Shown in pieces: positions 1 through 9,923 of a stretch of 64,000 nucleotides of DNA (positions are counted from its first letter, which is position 1; every line of letters begins with the position of its first letter). The notes beneath the pieces were generated by a model, which saw nothing but the letters and a program-made list of their open reading frames with translations, made no database searches and was not told the origin of the DNA. Where the stretch lies: positions 1 to 64,000 of the forward strand of contig JAJFJD010000041.1 of NCBI GenBank assembly GCA_021774335.1, read 5' to 3'. This DNA comes from Alphaproteobacteria bacterium. Its GTDB lineage: Bacteria > Pseudomonadota > Alphaproteobacteria > UBA8366. A program made the position numbers and the translations under genes.

Positions 1-150
1 GCAAAGCGCATCGAGGCCGGACAGGATGGCGCGGGACGGATCGTCGGGCGTCGACGGCGTTTTGTAGGTGTATTCCTGGCCGGACACTTGGTCGAAAGCG
101 TACAGATCGGTGAAGGTTCCGCCGACGTCGACGCCGATAAACCAAGCCAT
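1..150 (-). CDS. Hydantoinase/5-oxoprolinase family protein, N-terminus (partial)
   Basis: The reverse strand from 150 reads MAWFIGVDVGGTFTDLYAFD and continues open to the edge of the window. GVDVGGTFTDL is the N-terminal phosphate-binding signature of the HyuA family (N-methylhydantoinase A / 5-oxoprolinase A subunit), ATP-dependent enzymes that open cyclic amides. Only 50 codons are present, so the substrate cannot be inferred. The gene runs away from prkA, so the 580 bases between them hold the promoters of both. Confidence 0.85.
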   Translation of the reverse strand, partial: MAWFIGVDVGGTFTDLYAFDQVSGQEYTYKTPSTPDDPSRAILSGLDALC

Positions 151-730
151 ACCGCAGACACTCTTTTTCCAATTCCTACGAACGCATCGTCACGCGATCA
201 CGTTACGAAACGCATTCATGTTTTGAAAGTAATGTCTGTGCGTTAGCAGGCGCCGCTAACTTTCAATCGAATCATTTGCGGATAACTTGATTCGCAATCG
301 ACGACGCCAGACCGCGATACGTCAGTCAGGCTTCCCCAATTTGCATGCACTCTTACAAATTTGAGAGGAAGGCAAAATATCCTTGTCCGAAAGAGTCTTA
401 GAACCCATTTCGAAAGCCATATAGTCACAATAACGGCAGGATCATAAAAAAGTGTTTTGAAGCGTACGTCACGAATACTACATTTAACTACTAGTATTCC
501 GAAGTGAAAGTTCGGATAATGCAAACAAAGTCGTTGCGCTAATCTTTTCTTAAATTATAAAGGATAACTTTATAGCGCAGTGCAATGAAGAATGCCGCAG
601 TCCGTCCTCATCGAGGCGGAGAGCATTCTGCGCCAGAGACATACGAGCCAAATAGGCCCACAGGGGATCCAAGAGAGAAGGTGGAACGGAACTAGATCGA
701 CATCTAACAGCGTATCGGAAGGTGAAAGCC
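151..730. other. AT-rich divergent intergenic region
   Basis: This 580-base stretch lies between the hyuA-like gene and prkA and has clearly more A+T than its surroundings (especially 180-580). Short reading frames occur on both strands, but none has a good ribosome binding site or a recognisable product. A weak sigma70-like promoter (TTGCGC at 534-539, 16-base spacer, TATAAA at 556-561) faces prkA. I see no RNA gene or repeat here. Confidence 0.5.
534..561 (+). promoter_or_regulatory. Possible prkA operon promoter
   Basis: TTGCGC and TATAAA hexamers are separated by 16 bases within the AT-rich region, about 170 bases before prkA. This is a pattern match only. In other bacteria prkA operons are often transcribed by a stress or stationary-phase sigma factor, so the real promoter may look different. 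Confidence 0.25.
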
Positions 731-2665
731 ATGGATATCTTCGACGTTTTTTCCGAAGTCTACTCACGGGAAAAGCAGGAGGATATGAACCTCCAAGACT
801 ATCTCTTGGGGTGCCGCGATAACCCGATTATGTACGCCAGCGCGTCCGAACGCATGGTCGCCGCCATTGGCGAGGCTGAGGTTGTCGATACCAGCACCGA
901 TCCGCGGCTTGGCCGCATCTTCATGAACCGCACCATCAAGCGGTATCCAGCATTCAGCGAATTCTACGGCATGGAAGACACGATCGAACGGATCGTGGGG
1001 TATTTCCGTTATGCCGCACAGGGTCTCGAAGAGCGCAAGCAGGTCCTCTATCTGTTGGGACCGGTCGGCGGCGGCAAGTCGACGCTGGCCGAGCGATTAA
1101 AGACACTCATGGAACTGACGCCGATCTTCGTTCTCAAGGCCGGCGACGAGATCAGCCCGGTCTTCGAATCGCCACTCGGCATGTTCAGCCGGGAGAAGTT
1201 CGGCGATATCCTCGAAACCAAATACGGCATTCCGCGCCGGCGCATCACCGGTCTCGCCTCGCCCTGGGCGGTCAAGCGCCTGGATGAATTCGAAGGCGAC
1301 CTCAGCAAATTCTCCGTGGTCCGGCTGATGCCGTCCAAGCTACGCCAGATCGGTATCGCGAAGACCGAACCCGGCGACGAAAACAATCAGGACATCTCGA
1401 CGCTCGTCGGCAAGGTCGATATCCGCAAGCTGGAGCATTTCAGCCAGCACGATCCGGACGCCTACAGCTATTCGGGCAGCCTGAACCGCACGACTCAAGG
1501 CTTGCTGGAATTCGTGGAAATGTTCAAGGCGCCGATCAAGGTGCTGCATCCGCTGCTGACCGCGACCCAGGAAGGCAATTATATCGGCACCGAAGCACTC
1601 GGCGCCCTGCCCTTCCAAGGCATCATCCTTGCCCATTCGAACGAGTCCGAATGGCAGCAGTTCAAGAACAACAAGAACAACGAGGCCTTCCTCGACCGTC
1701 TCTGCGTGGTCAAGGTGCCGTACTGCCTGCGGGTGACCGACGAAACCAAGATTTATGAGAAGCTGCTGCGTGAAAGCGAGCTCGCCAGTGCGCCCTGTGC
1801 GCCGGAAACGCTGCAGATGTTGTCCCGGTTCAGCATCCTGACGCGTCTGAAGGAGCATGAGAACTCGAACCTTCACACCAAGATGCGCGTGTATGACGGC
1901 GAGAACCTGAAGGACACCGGTCCGCAAGTTAAGACCATGCAGGAATATCGCGACGTCGCCGGTGTCGACGAAGGCATGATCGGCACCAGCACACGGTTCG
2001 CCTTTAAGGTGCTGTCGGAATCGTTCAACTACGACACGCTCGAAGTCGCGGCCGACCCGGTCCACCTGATGTATATCCTGGAGTTGGCAATCAAGCGGGA
2101 ACAGTTCCCGGAAGATATCGAATCCAGCTATCTCGAATTCATTAAATCGGAACTCGCGCCGAAATACGCGGAATTCATCGGCAACGAAATTCAGAAGGCC
2201 TATCTCGAATCCTATACGGAATACGGCCAGAATCTGTTCGACCGCTATATCTCCTACGCCGACGCCTATATCGAGGAGCAGGCCTTTAAGGATCCCGATA
2301 CGGGCCAGATGTTCGACCGCGAAATCCTCGAGGAGGAATTGGCGAAGATCGAAAAACCCGCCGGCGTCACCAACGCCAAGGACTTCCGGAACGAGGTCGT
2401 CAAGTTCGCGCTGCGTACCCGCGCCAAGAACGACGGCAAGAACCCGGATTGGACGAGCTACGAGAAGCTGCGCGAGGTCATCGAGAAGCGCATGTTCAGC
2501 AATGTCGAAGACCTGCTGCCGATCATCAGCTTCGGCACCAAAAAGGACTCCGACTCAGACTCCAAGCATACCGAATTCGTGAACCGGATGACCGACCGCG
2601 GCTATACCGAACGCCAGGTCCGCCGGCTCGTCGAATGGTACATGCGGGTAAACAAGGCGGGGTAA
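731..2665 (+). CDS. prkA: PrkA family serine protein kinase
   Basis: 644 residues, the same length as E. coli YeaG. The N-terminal AAA+ domain carries Walker A GPVGGGKS at residues 110-117; the C-terminal half is the PrkA kinase-like domain. The family is a cytoplasmic ATPase/protein kinase induced by nutrient stress, nitrogen starvation and stationary phase. I place the start at ATG 731 because GGAAGG (717-722) sits 8 bases before it; a GTG at 722 would overlap that site. It is followed by yeaH after 19 bases and then spoVR, the conserved prkA-yeaH-spoVR order. Identification is firm; the phosphorylation target is unknown. Confidence 0.97.
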   Translation: MDIFDVFSEVYSREKQEDMNLQDYLLGCRDNPIMYASASERMVAAIGEAEVVDTSTDPRLGRIFMNRTIKRYPAFSEFYGMEDTIERIVGYFRYAAQGLEERKQVLYLLGPVGGGKSTLAERLKTLMELTPIFVLKAGDEISPVFESPLGMFSREKFGDILETKYGIPRRRITGLASPWAVKRLDEFEGDLSKFSVVRLMPSKLRQIGIAKTEPGDENNQDISTLVGKVDIRKLEHFSQHDPDAYSYSGSLNRTTQGLLEFVEMFKAPIKVLHPLLTATQEGNYIGTEALGALPFQGIILAHSNESEWQQFKNNKNNEAFLDRLCVVKVPYCLRVTDETKIYEKLLRESELASAPCAPETLQMLSRFSILTRLKEHENSNLHTKMRVYDGENLKDTGPQVKTMQEYRDVAGVDEGMIGTSTRFAFKVLSESFNYDTLEVAADPVHLMYILELAIKREQFPEDIESSYLEFIKSELAPKYAEFIGNEIQKAYLESYTEYGQNLFDRYISYADAYIEEQAFKDPDTGQMFDREILEEELAKIEKPAGVTNAKDFRNEVVKFALRTRAKNDGKNPDWTSYEKLREVIEKRMFSNVEDLLPIISFGTKKDSDSDSKHTEFVNRMTDRGYTERQVRRLVEWYMRVNKAG

Positions 2666-2684
2666 CCCCCGCCCCGTGACCGCC

Positions 2685-3995
2685 ATGCGTCACTTTGTAG
2701 ACAGACGCCTCAACCCCAAGGACAAGAACCTCGGCAATCGCCAACGGTTCATGCGCCGCGCGCGTGAGCAGATCAAGAAGGTCGTCAGCGATTCGATCAA
2801 GAACCGCAGCATTACCAATGTCGAAGAAGGCGAAACGATCTCCATCCCGACGAAGGGGATCGCCGAACCGCGGTTCAACCATTCGCCGACCGGGGGTTTC
2901 CGCGAGAGGGTCTTCTCCGGTAACAAGGAGTTCACGACCGGGGACAAGATTCAGAAACCCTCGCAAGGCGCCGGCGAAGGCGGCAAGAAGGCGTCCGACG
3001 ATGGCGAAGGAGAAGATGCGTTCACCTTCGCGCTAACCCGCGACGAATTCCTCGACATCTATTTCGAGGACCTGGAGCTGCCGGATTTGGTCCAGAAGGA
3101 TTTGAAGGAAATCAAGTCATTCCAGTACCAGCGCGCCGGCTTCAGCCGCACCGGCACGCCGAACCAGATTTCCATCCGCCGGACGATCCGCAACAGTTTC
3201 GGGCGGCGGCTGGCGCTCGGACGGCCGAAAGCCTCTGAAGTCGAGGAGGTCGAACAGGAGGTCGACGATATCGAGACGACCGGCCCGAAATCCGAAGCGG
3301 ACTTGTATAGGCTCAGCACGCTGAAGACGAAGCTGCTCGAACTCGAAGAATCGCGGCGCAACGTCCCCTATCTCGATCCGATCGACATTCGCTACAAGCG
3401 TCTCGATAAGTTCCCGCGCCCCAACACCAAGGCGGTGATGTTCTGCCTGATGGACGTCTCCGGCTCGATGGGCGAGCGCGAAAAGGAACTGGCGAAGCGC
3501 TTCTTCATCCTGCTGCACTTGTTCCTCAAGCGCCGCTACGAACAGACCGACATCGTCTTCATCCGCCACACCCACGAAGCGAGTGAGGTGGACGAGGAAA
3601 CATTCTTCTATAGCCGGGAAAGCGGCGGCACGGTGGTCAGCACCGCGCTGACCGAAATGATCAAGGTGCTGCAGGACCGCTATCCGGTGAGCAGTTGGAA
3701 CATCTATGCGGCGCAAGCCTCCGACGGCGATAATTTCCCCGACGATGGCGACCGCTGCATCACGCTCTTGCAGGAACAGATTATGCCGCTCTGCCAGTAT
3801 TTCGCCTATGTCGAGATCGTCGACGAGCGGGAACTCGATATGTTCCAGACCGCTACCTCCGGTGCGGAACTCTGGCAGGCCTACAACACCGTTCGCGAGA
3901 ACTGTCCGAACTTTGAGATGAAACATATTGCGCGGCCAGGCGACATCTACCCGGTCTTCCGGGAACTGTTCGCCAAGCAACCGACAGAAGCATAG
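2685..3995 (+). CDS. yeaH: YeaH/YhbH family protein (DUF444)
   Basis: 436 residues of the DUF444 family. The N-terminus MRHFVDRRLNPKDKN aligns with the conserved start of YeaH, which is why ATG 2685 is preferred over GTG 2676. The C-terminal half is a von Willebrand A-like domain with a MIDAS-type DVSGSMG from about residue 257. The middle is charged and probably flexible. In the family it is co-expressed with PrkA and acts with it in the sustained starvation response; the molecular role is not established. No clear ribosome binding site precedes it, so translation may be coupled to prkA, which ends 19 bases upstream. Confidence 0.95.
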   Translation: MRHFVDRRLNPKDKNLGNRQRFMRRAREQIKKVVSDSIKNRSITNVEEGETISIPTKGIAEPRFNHSPTGGFRERVFSGNKEFTTGDKIQKPSQGAGEGGKKASDDGEGEDAFTFALTRDEFLDIYFEDLELPDLVQKDLKEIKSFQYQRAGFSRTGTPNQISIRRTIRNSFGRRLALGRPKASEVEEVEQEVDDIETTGPKSEADLYRLSTLKTKLLELEESRRNVPYLDPIDIRYKRLDKFPRPNTKAVMFCLMDVSGSMGEREKELAKRFFILLHLFLKRRYEQTDIVFIRHTHEASEVDEETFFYSRESGGTVVSTALTEMIKVLQDRYPVSSWNIYAAQASDGDNFPDDGDRCITLLQEQIMPLCQYFAYVEIVDERELDMFQTATSGAELWQAYNTVRENCPNFEMKHIARPGDIYPVFRELFAKQPTEA

Positions 3996-4021
3996 AGCGC
4001 CGCACAACGCAGGGACGCGCC

Positions 4022-5557
4022 ATGACGGTAAAGGCTGATACCAAGCCGCTGTTCGACGGCCCCGAATGGACATTCGATATCCTCTCGAGCACCTATGACG
4101 CTATCGAGGATATCGCGCTCAACGATTTGGGCTTGGACCCCTATCCCAACCAGGTCGAGATCATCTCCGCCGAACAGATGCTGGACGCGCATTCGTCGGT
4201 CGGCATGCCGCTGATGTACCACCATTGGTCGTTCGGCAAGCATTTCGTCCAGGAAGAGCAGATGTACCGCAAAGGCTATTCCGGCCTTGCTTACGAGATC
4301 GTCATAAACTCGAACCCGTGCATCAGCTACAACATGGAACAGAACACCATGCCGATTCAGGCATTGGTGATCGCACATGCCGCGTTCGGCCATAACCATT
4401 TTTTCAAGAACAACTATCTGTTCCGGCAATGGACCGACGCGAACAGCGTCCTCGACTATCTGGAATATTCGAAAAAATTCGTGGCCCAATGCGAGGAAGA
4501 GCATGGCAGCGCCGCGGTCGAGCAGTTTCTCGATGCCGCCCACGCGCTGATGGATCACGGCGTGTCGCGCTATCCGCGCCCGCATGAGCCAACAAAGAAA
4601 GAAAAGAAAGCCCGGGCCGATGAGTTGCGGGCCTATGAGGAAAGCACGTTCAACGATCTCTGGCGCACAGTGCCCACAAGCGACGAGGACGACGAGAAGT
4701 CGGATGAGCCGGATGAGGCGGTGGCCCGACTGCGCGAGATGAATCTGCCGGAGGAGAACATCCTCTTCTTCATCGAGAAGCACAGCCCGGTTCTGAACGG
4801 GTGGCAGCGCGAGTTGATCTCGATCGTCCGTTACATCGCTCAGTATTTCTATCCGCAGCGCCAGACGAAGATCATGAACGAAGGCTGCGCGACCTTCGTG
4901 CATCACTACATCGTCAATGCGCTCTACGACAAAGGCCTGCTCACCGAGGGCGCGATGCTGGAAATCCTGCACAGCCACTCCAGCGTGGTCTATCAGCCGG
5001 AATTCGACGCGCCGGGCTATCGCGGGCTAAACCCCTACGCACTCGGCTTCGGAATCGTGAAGGATATCGAACGCATCTGCACCGAGCCGAAGCCCGAAGA
5101 CGAGGAATGGTTCCCAGAGATCGCCGGCTGCGGCGACTGGCGCACTGTTCTAAAAGACGCCTGGGCGAACTATCGCGACGAATCGTTCATCCAGCAGTTC
5201 CTGAGCCCGCATATGATCCGCCAGCTCAAGCTCTTCTCGCTCGGCGACGACGCCAGCGACCGTCACTACACCGTCACGTCCATTCACGACGAGGGCGGCT
5301 ACCGGGCGATCCGCGAGAAACTCGCCCGCTCCTACGACATCGGCCTAATTGAGCCCGATATTCAGATCATCGACGCGGATTTGCGGGGTGACCGGGAGTT
5401 GCGGTTACAGCACACCGTCCGGGACCGCGTACCGCTGTCGGAAAAGACCCGCGACGAAGTGTTGAAGCATCTGAAGATGCTATGGGGATACGACGTCAGC
5501 CTTGTCGGTGTCGACCGCGAAGACGAGAAAAAAGTCTACGAAACCCGCGTATCCTGA
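4022..5557 (+). CDS. spoVR: SpoVR family protein (YcgB-like)
   Basis: 511 residues, the usual length of the SpoVR/YcgB family, covering the whole SpoVR-like domain. In Bacillus the family is needed for spore cortex formation; in proteobacteria, which do not sporulate, it is the third member of the prkA-yeaH-spoVR stress operon. ATG 4022 follows AGGGACG and lies 26 bases after yeaH. A charged, lysine-rich and acidic segment near residues 190-235 looks disordered. Biochemical activity is unknown. Confidence 0.95.
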   Translation: MTVKADTKPLFDGPEWTFDILSSTYDAIEDIALNDLGLDPYPNQVEIISAEQMLDAHSSVGMPLMYHHWSFGKHFVQEEQMYRKGYSGLAYEIVINSNPCISYNMEQNTMPIQALVIAHAAFGHNHFFKNNYLFRQWTDANSVLDYLEYSKKFVAQCEEEHGSAAVEQFLDAAHALMDHGVSRYPRPHEPTKKEKKARADELRAYEESTFNDLWRTVPTSDEDDEKSDEPDEAVARLREMNLPEENILFFIEKHSPVLNGWQRELISIVRYIAQYFYPQRQTKIMNEGCATFVHHYIVNALYDKGLLTEGAMLEILHSHSSVVYQPEFDAPGYRGLNPYALGFGIVKDIERICTEPKPEDEEWFPEIAGCGDWRTVLKDAWANYRDESFIQQFLSPHMIRQLKLFSLGDDASDRHYTVTSIHDEGGYRAIREKLARSYDIGLIEPDIQIIDADLRGDRELRLQHTVRDRVPLSEKTRDEVLKHLKMLWGYDVSLVGVDREDEKKVYETRVS

Positions 5558-5786
5558 CGCACTGCCTCTCCCTCGACAACGCTACCCGATGCAACACCGA
5601 TCGTCGGGGTTAAACGGTAGATTCTCCGTCTCCGTGGCGAATTCTCCTATGGTTGAAAATTGCATCGACCGATAACATTCCCACCTAGACTCATTCCGGT
5701 CCGCGCGTCATCATGACATGCGCCTTACGGGCGAATGAACAAATCAAGACATCCGCATAAGCGGTCTGCCATTCCAGGGAGGAATT

Positions 5787-6935
5787 ATGTTCGCAAGAAG
5801 AAAGCTTCTAGCAATCGGTGTCGGCACACTGGTCATGGCGTCGGGCGTTGCTCTTGCCAGCGACATCAAACTACCTGCTCAGATGACGTGGACGGCCTAC
5901 GGCACGACCTCGACGGGCTATCAGCAGTCGGTCGCCATCGGCAACGTCCTCAAGAAAAAATACGGCATGCAATTGAACATCAAGACGGGCAAGAACGACG
6001 TCGCCCGGATGCTGCCGTTGAAATCGCGCAAGGCGGATTTCTGCTCCTGCGGCATCGCCTTCTATTTCGCCCATGAAGGCGTCTTCATGTTCGGGAAGAA
6101 GAACTGGGGACCGCAGCAGATCAGCATGTCCTTCGCATCGATCGGCGGAGCCGGCATCGGGCTCGGCGTCGCCAAGGACACGGGCGTGAAAGCCTATAAA
6201 GACCTCAAGGGTAAACGCGTCGCTTGGGTCCGCGGCGCACCGGCATTGAACCAGAACGCGACATCCTTCCTCGCCTTTGGCGGACTCACATGGAAAGACG
6301 TGAAGAAGGTCGAGTTCGGTGGCTGGAAAGATTCGATCAACGGTATCATCAATGGCCAAGTCGATGCCGGCATCATGTCGACGGTATCGCCGCATGCGAA
6401 GCGGATCGAAGCGTCGCCGCGCGGCCTGATCTTTCCGAATATGGACCACAAGGATAAAGTTGCCTGGAAGCGGATGAACGCTGTCGCCCCGTGGGCGCAG
6501 CCACATATGGCGACCACCGGTGCAACCTTGTCGAAAGAGAAACCGTGGACAGGCTCCGGCTATTTCTACCCGGCGCTGGTCAGCAACAACGATTTGGACG
6601 CCGGCACGGTCTACAACCTCGTCAAGGCAATGGATAAGAGCCACGGCGACTTCGCTGGCAGTGCGCCCGGCGTCGATGGCTGGCATCGTGACCGGCAGAA
6701 CTTCGAATGGGTCGTGCCCTGGCACCCGGGCGCGGTCAAATACTGGAAAGAAGCGGGTAAATGGAACGCCGCCGCGCAAGCGCATAACGACAATCTGATG
6801 AAGCGCCAAGGCGTACTCGCGACAGCGTGGAAAACCTACAAGGCGAAGCCCGGCAGCGGTGATTTTCAAGCGGGATGGATGAAGGCACGTGCAGCGGCCC
6901 TGACGGCTGCGGGCATGCCGACGATCTTCAACTAA
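5787..6935 (+). CDS. TRAP transporter solute-binding protein, TAXI family
   Basis: 382 residues. It begins with a Sec-type signal peptide (basic MFARRK, hydrophobic stretch, cleavage near ALAS, about residue 25). The mature part resembles TAXI-type periplasmic receptors, which feed TRAP transporters without a separate DctQ subunit. The start follows GGAGG (5779-5783). The fused permease begins 21 bases after it, so the two form a complete importer. The ligand is not predictable; TAXI systems are generally linked to organic acids and glutamate-like compounds. Confidence 0.9.
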   Translation: MFARRKLLAIGVGTLVMASGVALASDIKLPAQMTWTAYGTTSTGYQQSVAIGNVLKKKYGMQLNIKTGKNDVARMLPLKSRKADFCSCGIAFYFAHEGVFMFGKKNWGPQQISMSFASIGGAGIGLGVAKDTGVKAYKDLKGKRVAWVRGAPALNQNATSFLAFGGLTWKDVKKVEFGGWKDSINGIINGQVDAGIMSTVSPHAKRIEASPRGLIFPNMDHKDKVAWKRMNAVAPWAQPHMATTGATLSKEKPWTGSGYFYPALVSNNDLDAGTVYNLVKAMDKSHGDFAGSAPGVDGWHRDRQNFEWVVPWHPGAVKYWKEAGKWNAAAQAHNDNLMKRQGVLATAWKTYKAKPGSGDFQAGWMKARAAALTAAGMPTIFN

Positions 6936-6956
6936 ACCGCATCTGAAATTCCGCCC

Positions 6957-9014
6957 ATGTCCATTCGGGCACCCGAAGGAAAAGCGGCGGTGGTGGAGGT
7001 TTCCCGCCACCGCCAGCTTTCCACGTTTTGGCACCGCGCGCTGTTGACGGCCTCGGTGCTGGCCATGCTGTTGTCGGCCTATCAACTCTTCAACGTCGGC
7101 AGCTTCCTGATGGACAGCTCGAACCTGGGCGGCTTGCCATTGCTGGTGAGCCAGACGGTCGGCGTCAACCTCAACCTTCTCGGATTGCAGTATCTCTACT
7201 GGCTGCTGTTACTTCTGTTGCCTTTCGTTTTCATCTATTGGCCCGGACATAAAGGGGCGCCGATGGATCGCGTGCCCTGGTACGACGTCGGCTTGTTCCT
7301 GCTAACGGCGGCTGTATCGCTGTATTACGTGATGCGCGGCGGCCGCATCCTCGACGAAGGCTGGGAATACGAGGTGCCGGAAGACGCCGTCGAGGCGCAG
7401 TATCTGGCCTATGTATTGTGGATCCTCGTCCTGGATGCCACGCGCCGGGCCGGCGGCATGGCAATCTTCATCATCGTTGCCCTGTTCTCCGTCTACCCCT
7501 TCGTCGCCGACCAGTTGCCGGGAATTCTGCTCGCCTCCTCGCCCGACTGGACCGAAATCGGTAACCGCATGGCGATGTCCAACGAGGCGATCTTCGGCAT
7601 CCCGATGCGCGCCTTCGGCACACTGGTCATCGGCTTCCTGATTTTCGGCGTTGCCTTGCAGCATACCGGCGGCGGCAGTTTCTTCCTGAATCTCGCTTTC
7701 GCCCTGCTGGGCCATGTCCGCGGCGGCCCCGCAAAGGTGGCGATCTTTGCCAGCGGCCTCATGGGCTCGATGAGCGGTAGCGTCGTCACAAACGTCCTGA
7801 CCACGGGCGTCATGACCATCCCCACGATGAAACGCGTCGGTTTCCGCCCAGCCTATGCCGGCGGCGTCGAGGCCTGCGCATCCACGGGCGGCGTTCTGAT
7901 GCCCCCGATCATGGGCGCCACGGCCTTCGTCATGGCGCTGTTTCTCGAGGTACCCTACAAGGAAGTCGCCATCGCAGCGGTAATTCCCTCGGTCCTCTAT
8001 TACTTCGGCCTGTTCATGCAGATCGACGCCTATGCCGCGCGCCACAAGCTCGAAGGCCTGCCACCGGCGGAGATGCCATCGCTCAAGCAGACGATGAAAG
8101 AAGGTTGGTATTTCATTGCCGTCTTCGCGCTACTGATCTGGATGCTGGTGTTCTTAAACCAGGAAACCATCGCGCCCTACTACGCCTCGGCTCTCTTGAT
8201 CATTCTGAATCAGATATTCCCGTATCACCGGTGGGATAAAGAGAAGTTCTGGGAATTTATCGCGTCGGTCGGCAAGCTTTTCGCCGAACTGGCCGCACTC
8301 CTGGCGGGCATCGGCCTGATCGTGGGCGCGCTGGTCGTGACCGGCAAGATCGGCAATCTGGCCAGCGACCTGCTCGCCCTGGCCGGCGGCTCGACGATCA
8401 TCCTGCTATTGATGGGCGCGTTCACCAGCTTCGTGCTCGGCATCGGCATGACCGTCACCGCGGCCTACGTCTTCCTCGCGATTGCGCTGGCCCCGGCCCT
8501 GATCAAGGGCGGCATGGACCCGATGTCGGTCCACATGTTCATCTTCTATTGGGGCATGCTGAGCTTTATCACACCACCGGTCGCGCTTGGCGCCTACGCC
8601 GCCGCACCGATTGCCAAGGCGCCACCAATGCGGACCGGCTTCGAAGCCATGCGGCTCGGCAGCATCATCTATTTCATTCCGTTCTTCTTCGTGTTCGATC
8701 CCGCCTTCATCTGGCAGGGGCCAATCGGCCAGACCGGCCTGCTGTTCACCCAGGCGGCCGCAGGTATCATCTTCGTCGCGGGAGGCTTGCAGGGCTATCT
8801 GCTGTTCGTCGGCTCGCTGGCGCATACCGTGTTGGGATGGATCGCGCGCATGGGCATGATCGTCGGTGGCCTGATGCTCGCGATGCCGGGTAACGACATC
8901 ATTGGTTGGAGTAATGTCGAATTGGCAATCGGCGCGGCGATCCTGATCGGGATCGGCGTTAGCGCGGCCATCATCGGCCGGAAGGACCAACCAATTGCGG
9001 AAAGCGCCGGCTAG
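6957..9014 (+). CDS. TRAP transporter permease, fused 4TM/12TM protein
   Basis: 685 residues, strongly hydrophobic from end to end, matching the fused DctQ-DctM permeases that accompany TAXI receptors. An N-terminal block of about four helices (roughly residues 25-185) precedes the DctM-like part with the characteristic SGSVVTNVLTTG and GGVLMPPIMGA segments around residues 275-325. It should drive sodium-dependent uptake of the solute delivered by the receptor gene upstream. Convergent with the cupin-like gene that ends at 9031. Confidence 0.93.
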   Translation: MSIRAPEGKAAVVEVSRHRQLSTFWHRALLTASVLAMLLSAYQLFNVGSFLMDSSNLGGLPLLVSQTVGVNLNLLGLQYLYWLLLLLLPFVFIYWPGHKGAPMDRVPWYDVGLFLLTAAVSLYYVMRGGRILDEGWEYEVPEDAVEAQYLAYVLWILVLDATRRAGGMAIFIIVALFSVYPFVADQLPGILLASSPDWTEIGNRMAMSNEAIFGIPMRAFGTLVIGFLIFGVALQHTGGGSFFLNLAFALLGHVRGGPAKVAIFASGLMGSMSGSVVTNVLTTGVMTIPTMKRVGFRPAYAGGVEACASTGGVLMPPIMGATAFVMALFLEVPYKEVAIAAVIPSVLYYFGLFMQIDAYAARHKLEGLPPAEMPSLKQTMKEGWYFIAVFALLIWMLVFLNQETIAPYYASALLIILNQIFPYHRWDKEKFWEFIASVGKLFAELAALLAGIGLIVGALVVTGKIGNLASDLLALAGGSTIILLLMGAFTSFVLGIGMTVTAAYVFLAIALAPALIKGGMDPMSVHMFIFYWGMLSFITPPVALGAYAAAPIAKAPPMRTGFEAMRLGSIIYFIPFFFVFDPAFIWQGPIGQTGLLFTQAAAGIIFVAGGLQGYLLFVGSLAHTVLGWIARMGMIVGGLMLAMPGNDIIGWSNVELAIGAAILIGIGVSAAIIGRKDQPIAESAG

Positions 9015-9030
9015 CGGCAGTCCAACTAAA

Positions 9031-9783
9031 TCAAATCTTGGGGAATTGCAGGACGAGCATTTCCAGTCCGTCCGGCCCGGCCTCTACCTCATAAGGGGAT
9101 TCGTCCGGGTAAACGAATAGACAGGACAGCTTCGGCATGGCGGCGCCGTCGCGCACCAGGCCGCCATTCACCACGACATGATACTGCCCGCCGCCATCAG
9201 ACGGCGCCGGAACCGGCATGCGCGCATTCGAACCAAGGCGCAGAACGTATGCCGCAAGCGCATCTTCTTCCCGCTCCATCAGAATATCGAGCGCCGGCTC
9301 GGACCGCGCGGCCAAGGCCGCCGCATCGCTGATTTGCACTGGATCCGCCATACGGTGCCGCCGCGGGACAGGCTTCAACAGGTCCCGGGACTTCGGCATG
9401 TATTTGGCGCCGGGATCCCATGCCGCCCGAAGGGTGAAATATTGGACGCCCTCGTCGCCCGCGATGATGGGACCGTAAGGTGTATGTCCGCCCGCGTAAT
9501 GCACGGTGACCGGCTGGGCTTCTTGCTTGCCCATTTTCCCGGTGCCGCCGACAAAGACCTGGAACTGGTTCACCTCGTGGAAATGCGCCGGCGTCACGCT
9601 GCCCGGCGGCTGCTCGACCAGGAAACCCTGAGGCAGATCGTTGTCATTGACCTCATTGCCTTCGACATACATGCCCCGGACGGGCGCCGCGCCGATATAC
9701 TCGCTGAGCACGTAGTCATATCCATGGACATGCACAATTCTTTGATTCTGCTGTGCTTCTTCAGTCGATCGCGCCAAGAGCAT
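9031..9783 (-). CDS. Cupin-fold protein of unknown function
   Basis: 250 residues. The segment PGSVTPAHFHEVNQFQVFVGG fits cupin motif 1 (G...HxH...E/Q...G), suggesting a metal-binding beta-barrel. A second, weaker barrel may follow from about residue 150. Start ATG 9783 is chosen because GAAGGAAG lies about seven bases upstream; the frame is open further upstream but without such a site. It is on the same strand as the response regulator and sensor kinase, 140 bases after the kinase, so it could be a target or a later operon member. Substrate unknown. Confidence 0.75.
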   Translation of the reverse strand: MLLARSTEEAQQNQRIVHVHGYDYVLSEYIGAAPVRGMYVEGNEVNDNDLPQGFLVEQPPGSVTPAHFHEVNQFQVFVGGTGKMGKQEAQPVTVHYAGGHTPYGPIIAGDEGVQYFTLRAAWDPGAKYMPKSRDLLKPVPRRHRMADPVQISDAAALAARSEPALDILMEREEDALAAYVLRLGSNARMPVPAPSDGGGQYHVVVNGGLVRDGAAMPKLSCLFVYPDESPYEVEAGPDGLEMLVLQFPKI

Positions 9784-9923
9784 GATACTTCCTTCGTGCT
9801 TGCTTCGTCGTATTACGACCGCAGAATATTCGCTCATCCAGCGGTGCATCGCATCCTAGCATTTTCGTCAGATTGTCAGAAAACCCTTTGTCGGGGACAA
9901 GTTTCGGTAAGGTCTAGGGAAGA

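Noticed and set aside
3117..4978. Two long antisense frames across yeaH and spoVR
   Set aside because: Codon-bias shadows; the proteins are His/Arg/Val-rich with no family.
5871..7085. 404-codon frame antisense to the TRAP receptor
   Set aside because: Overlaps two well supported genes and has no ribosome binding site or domain.
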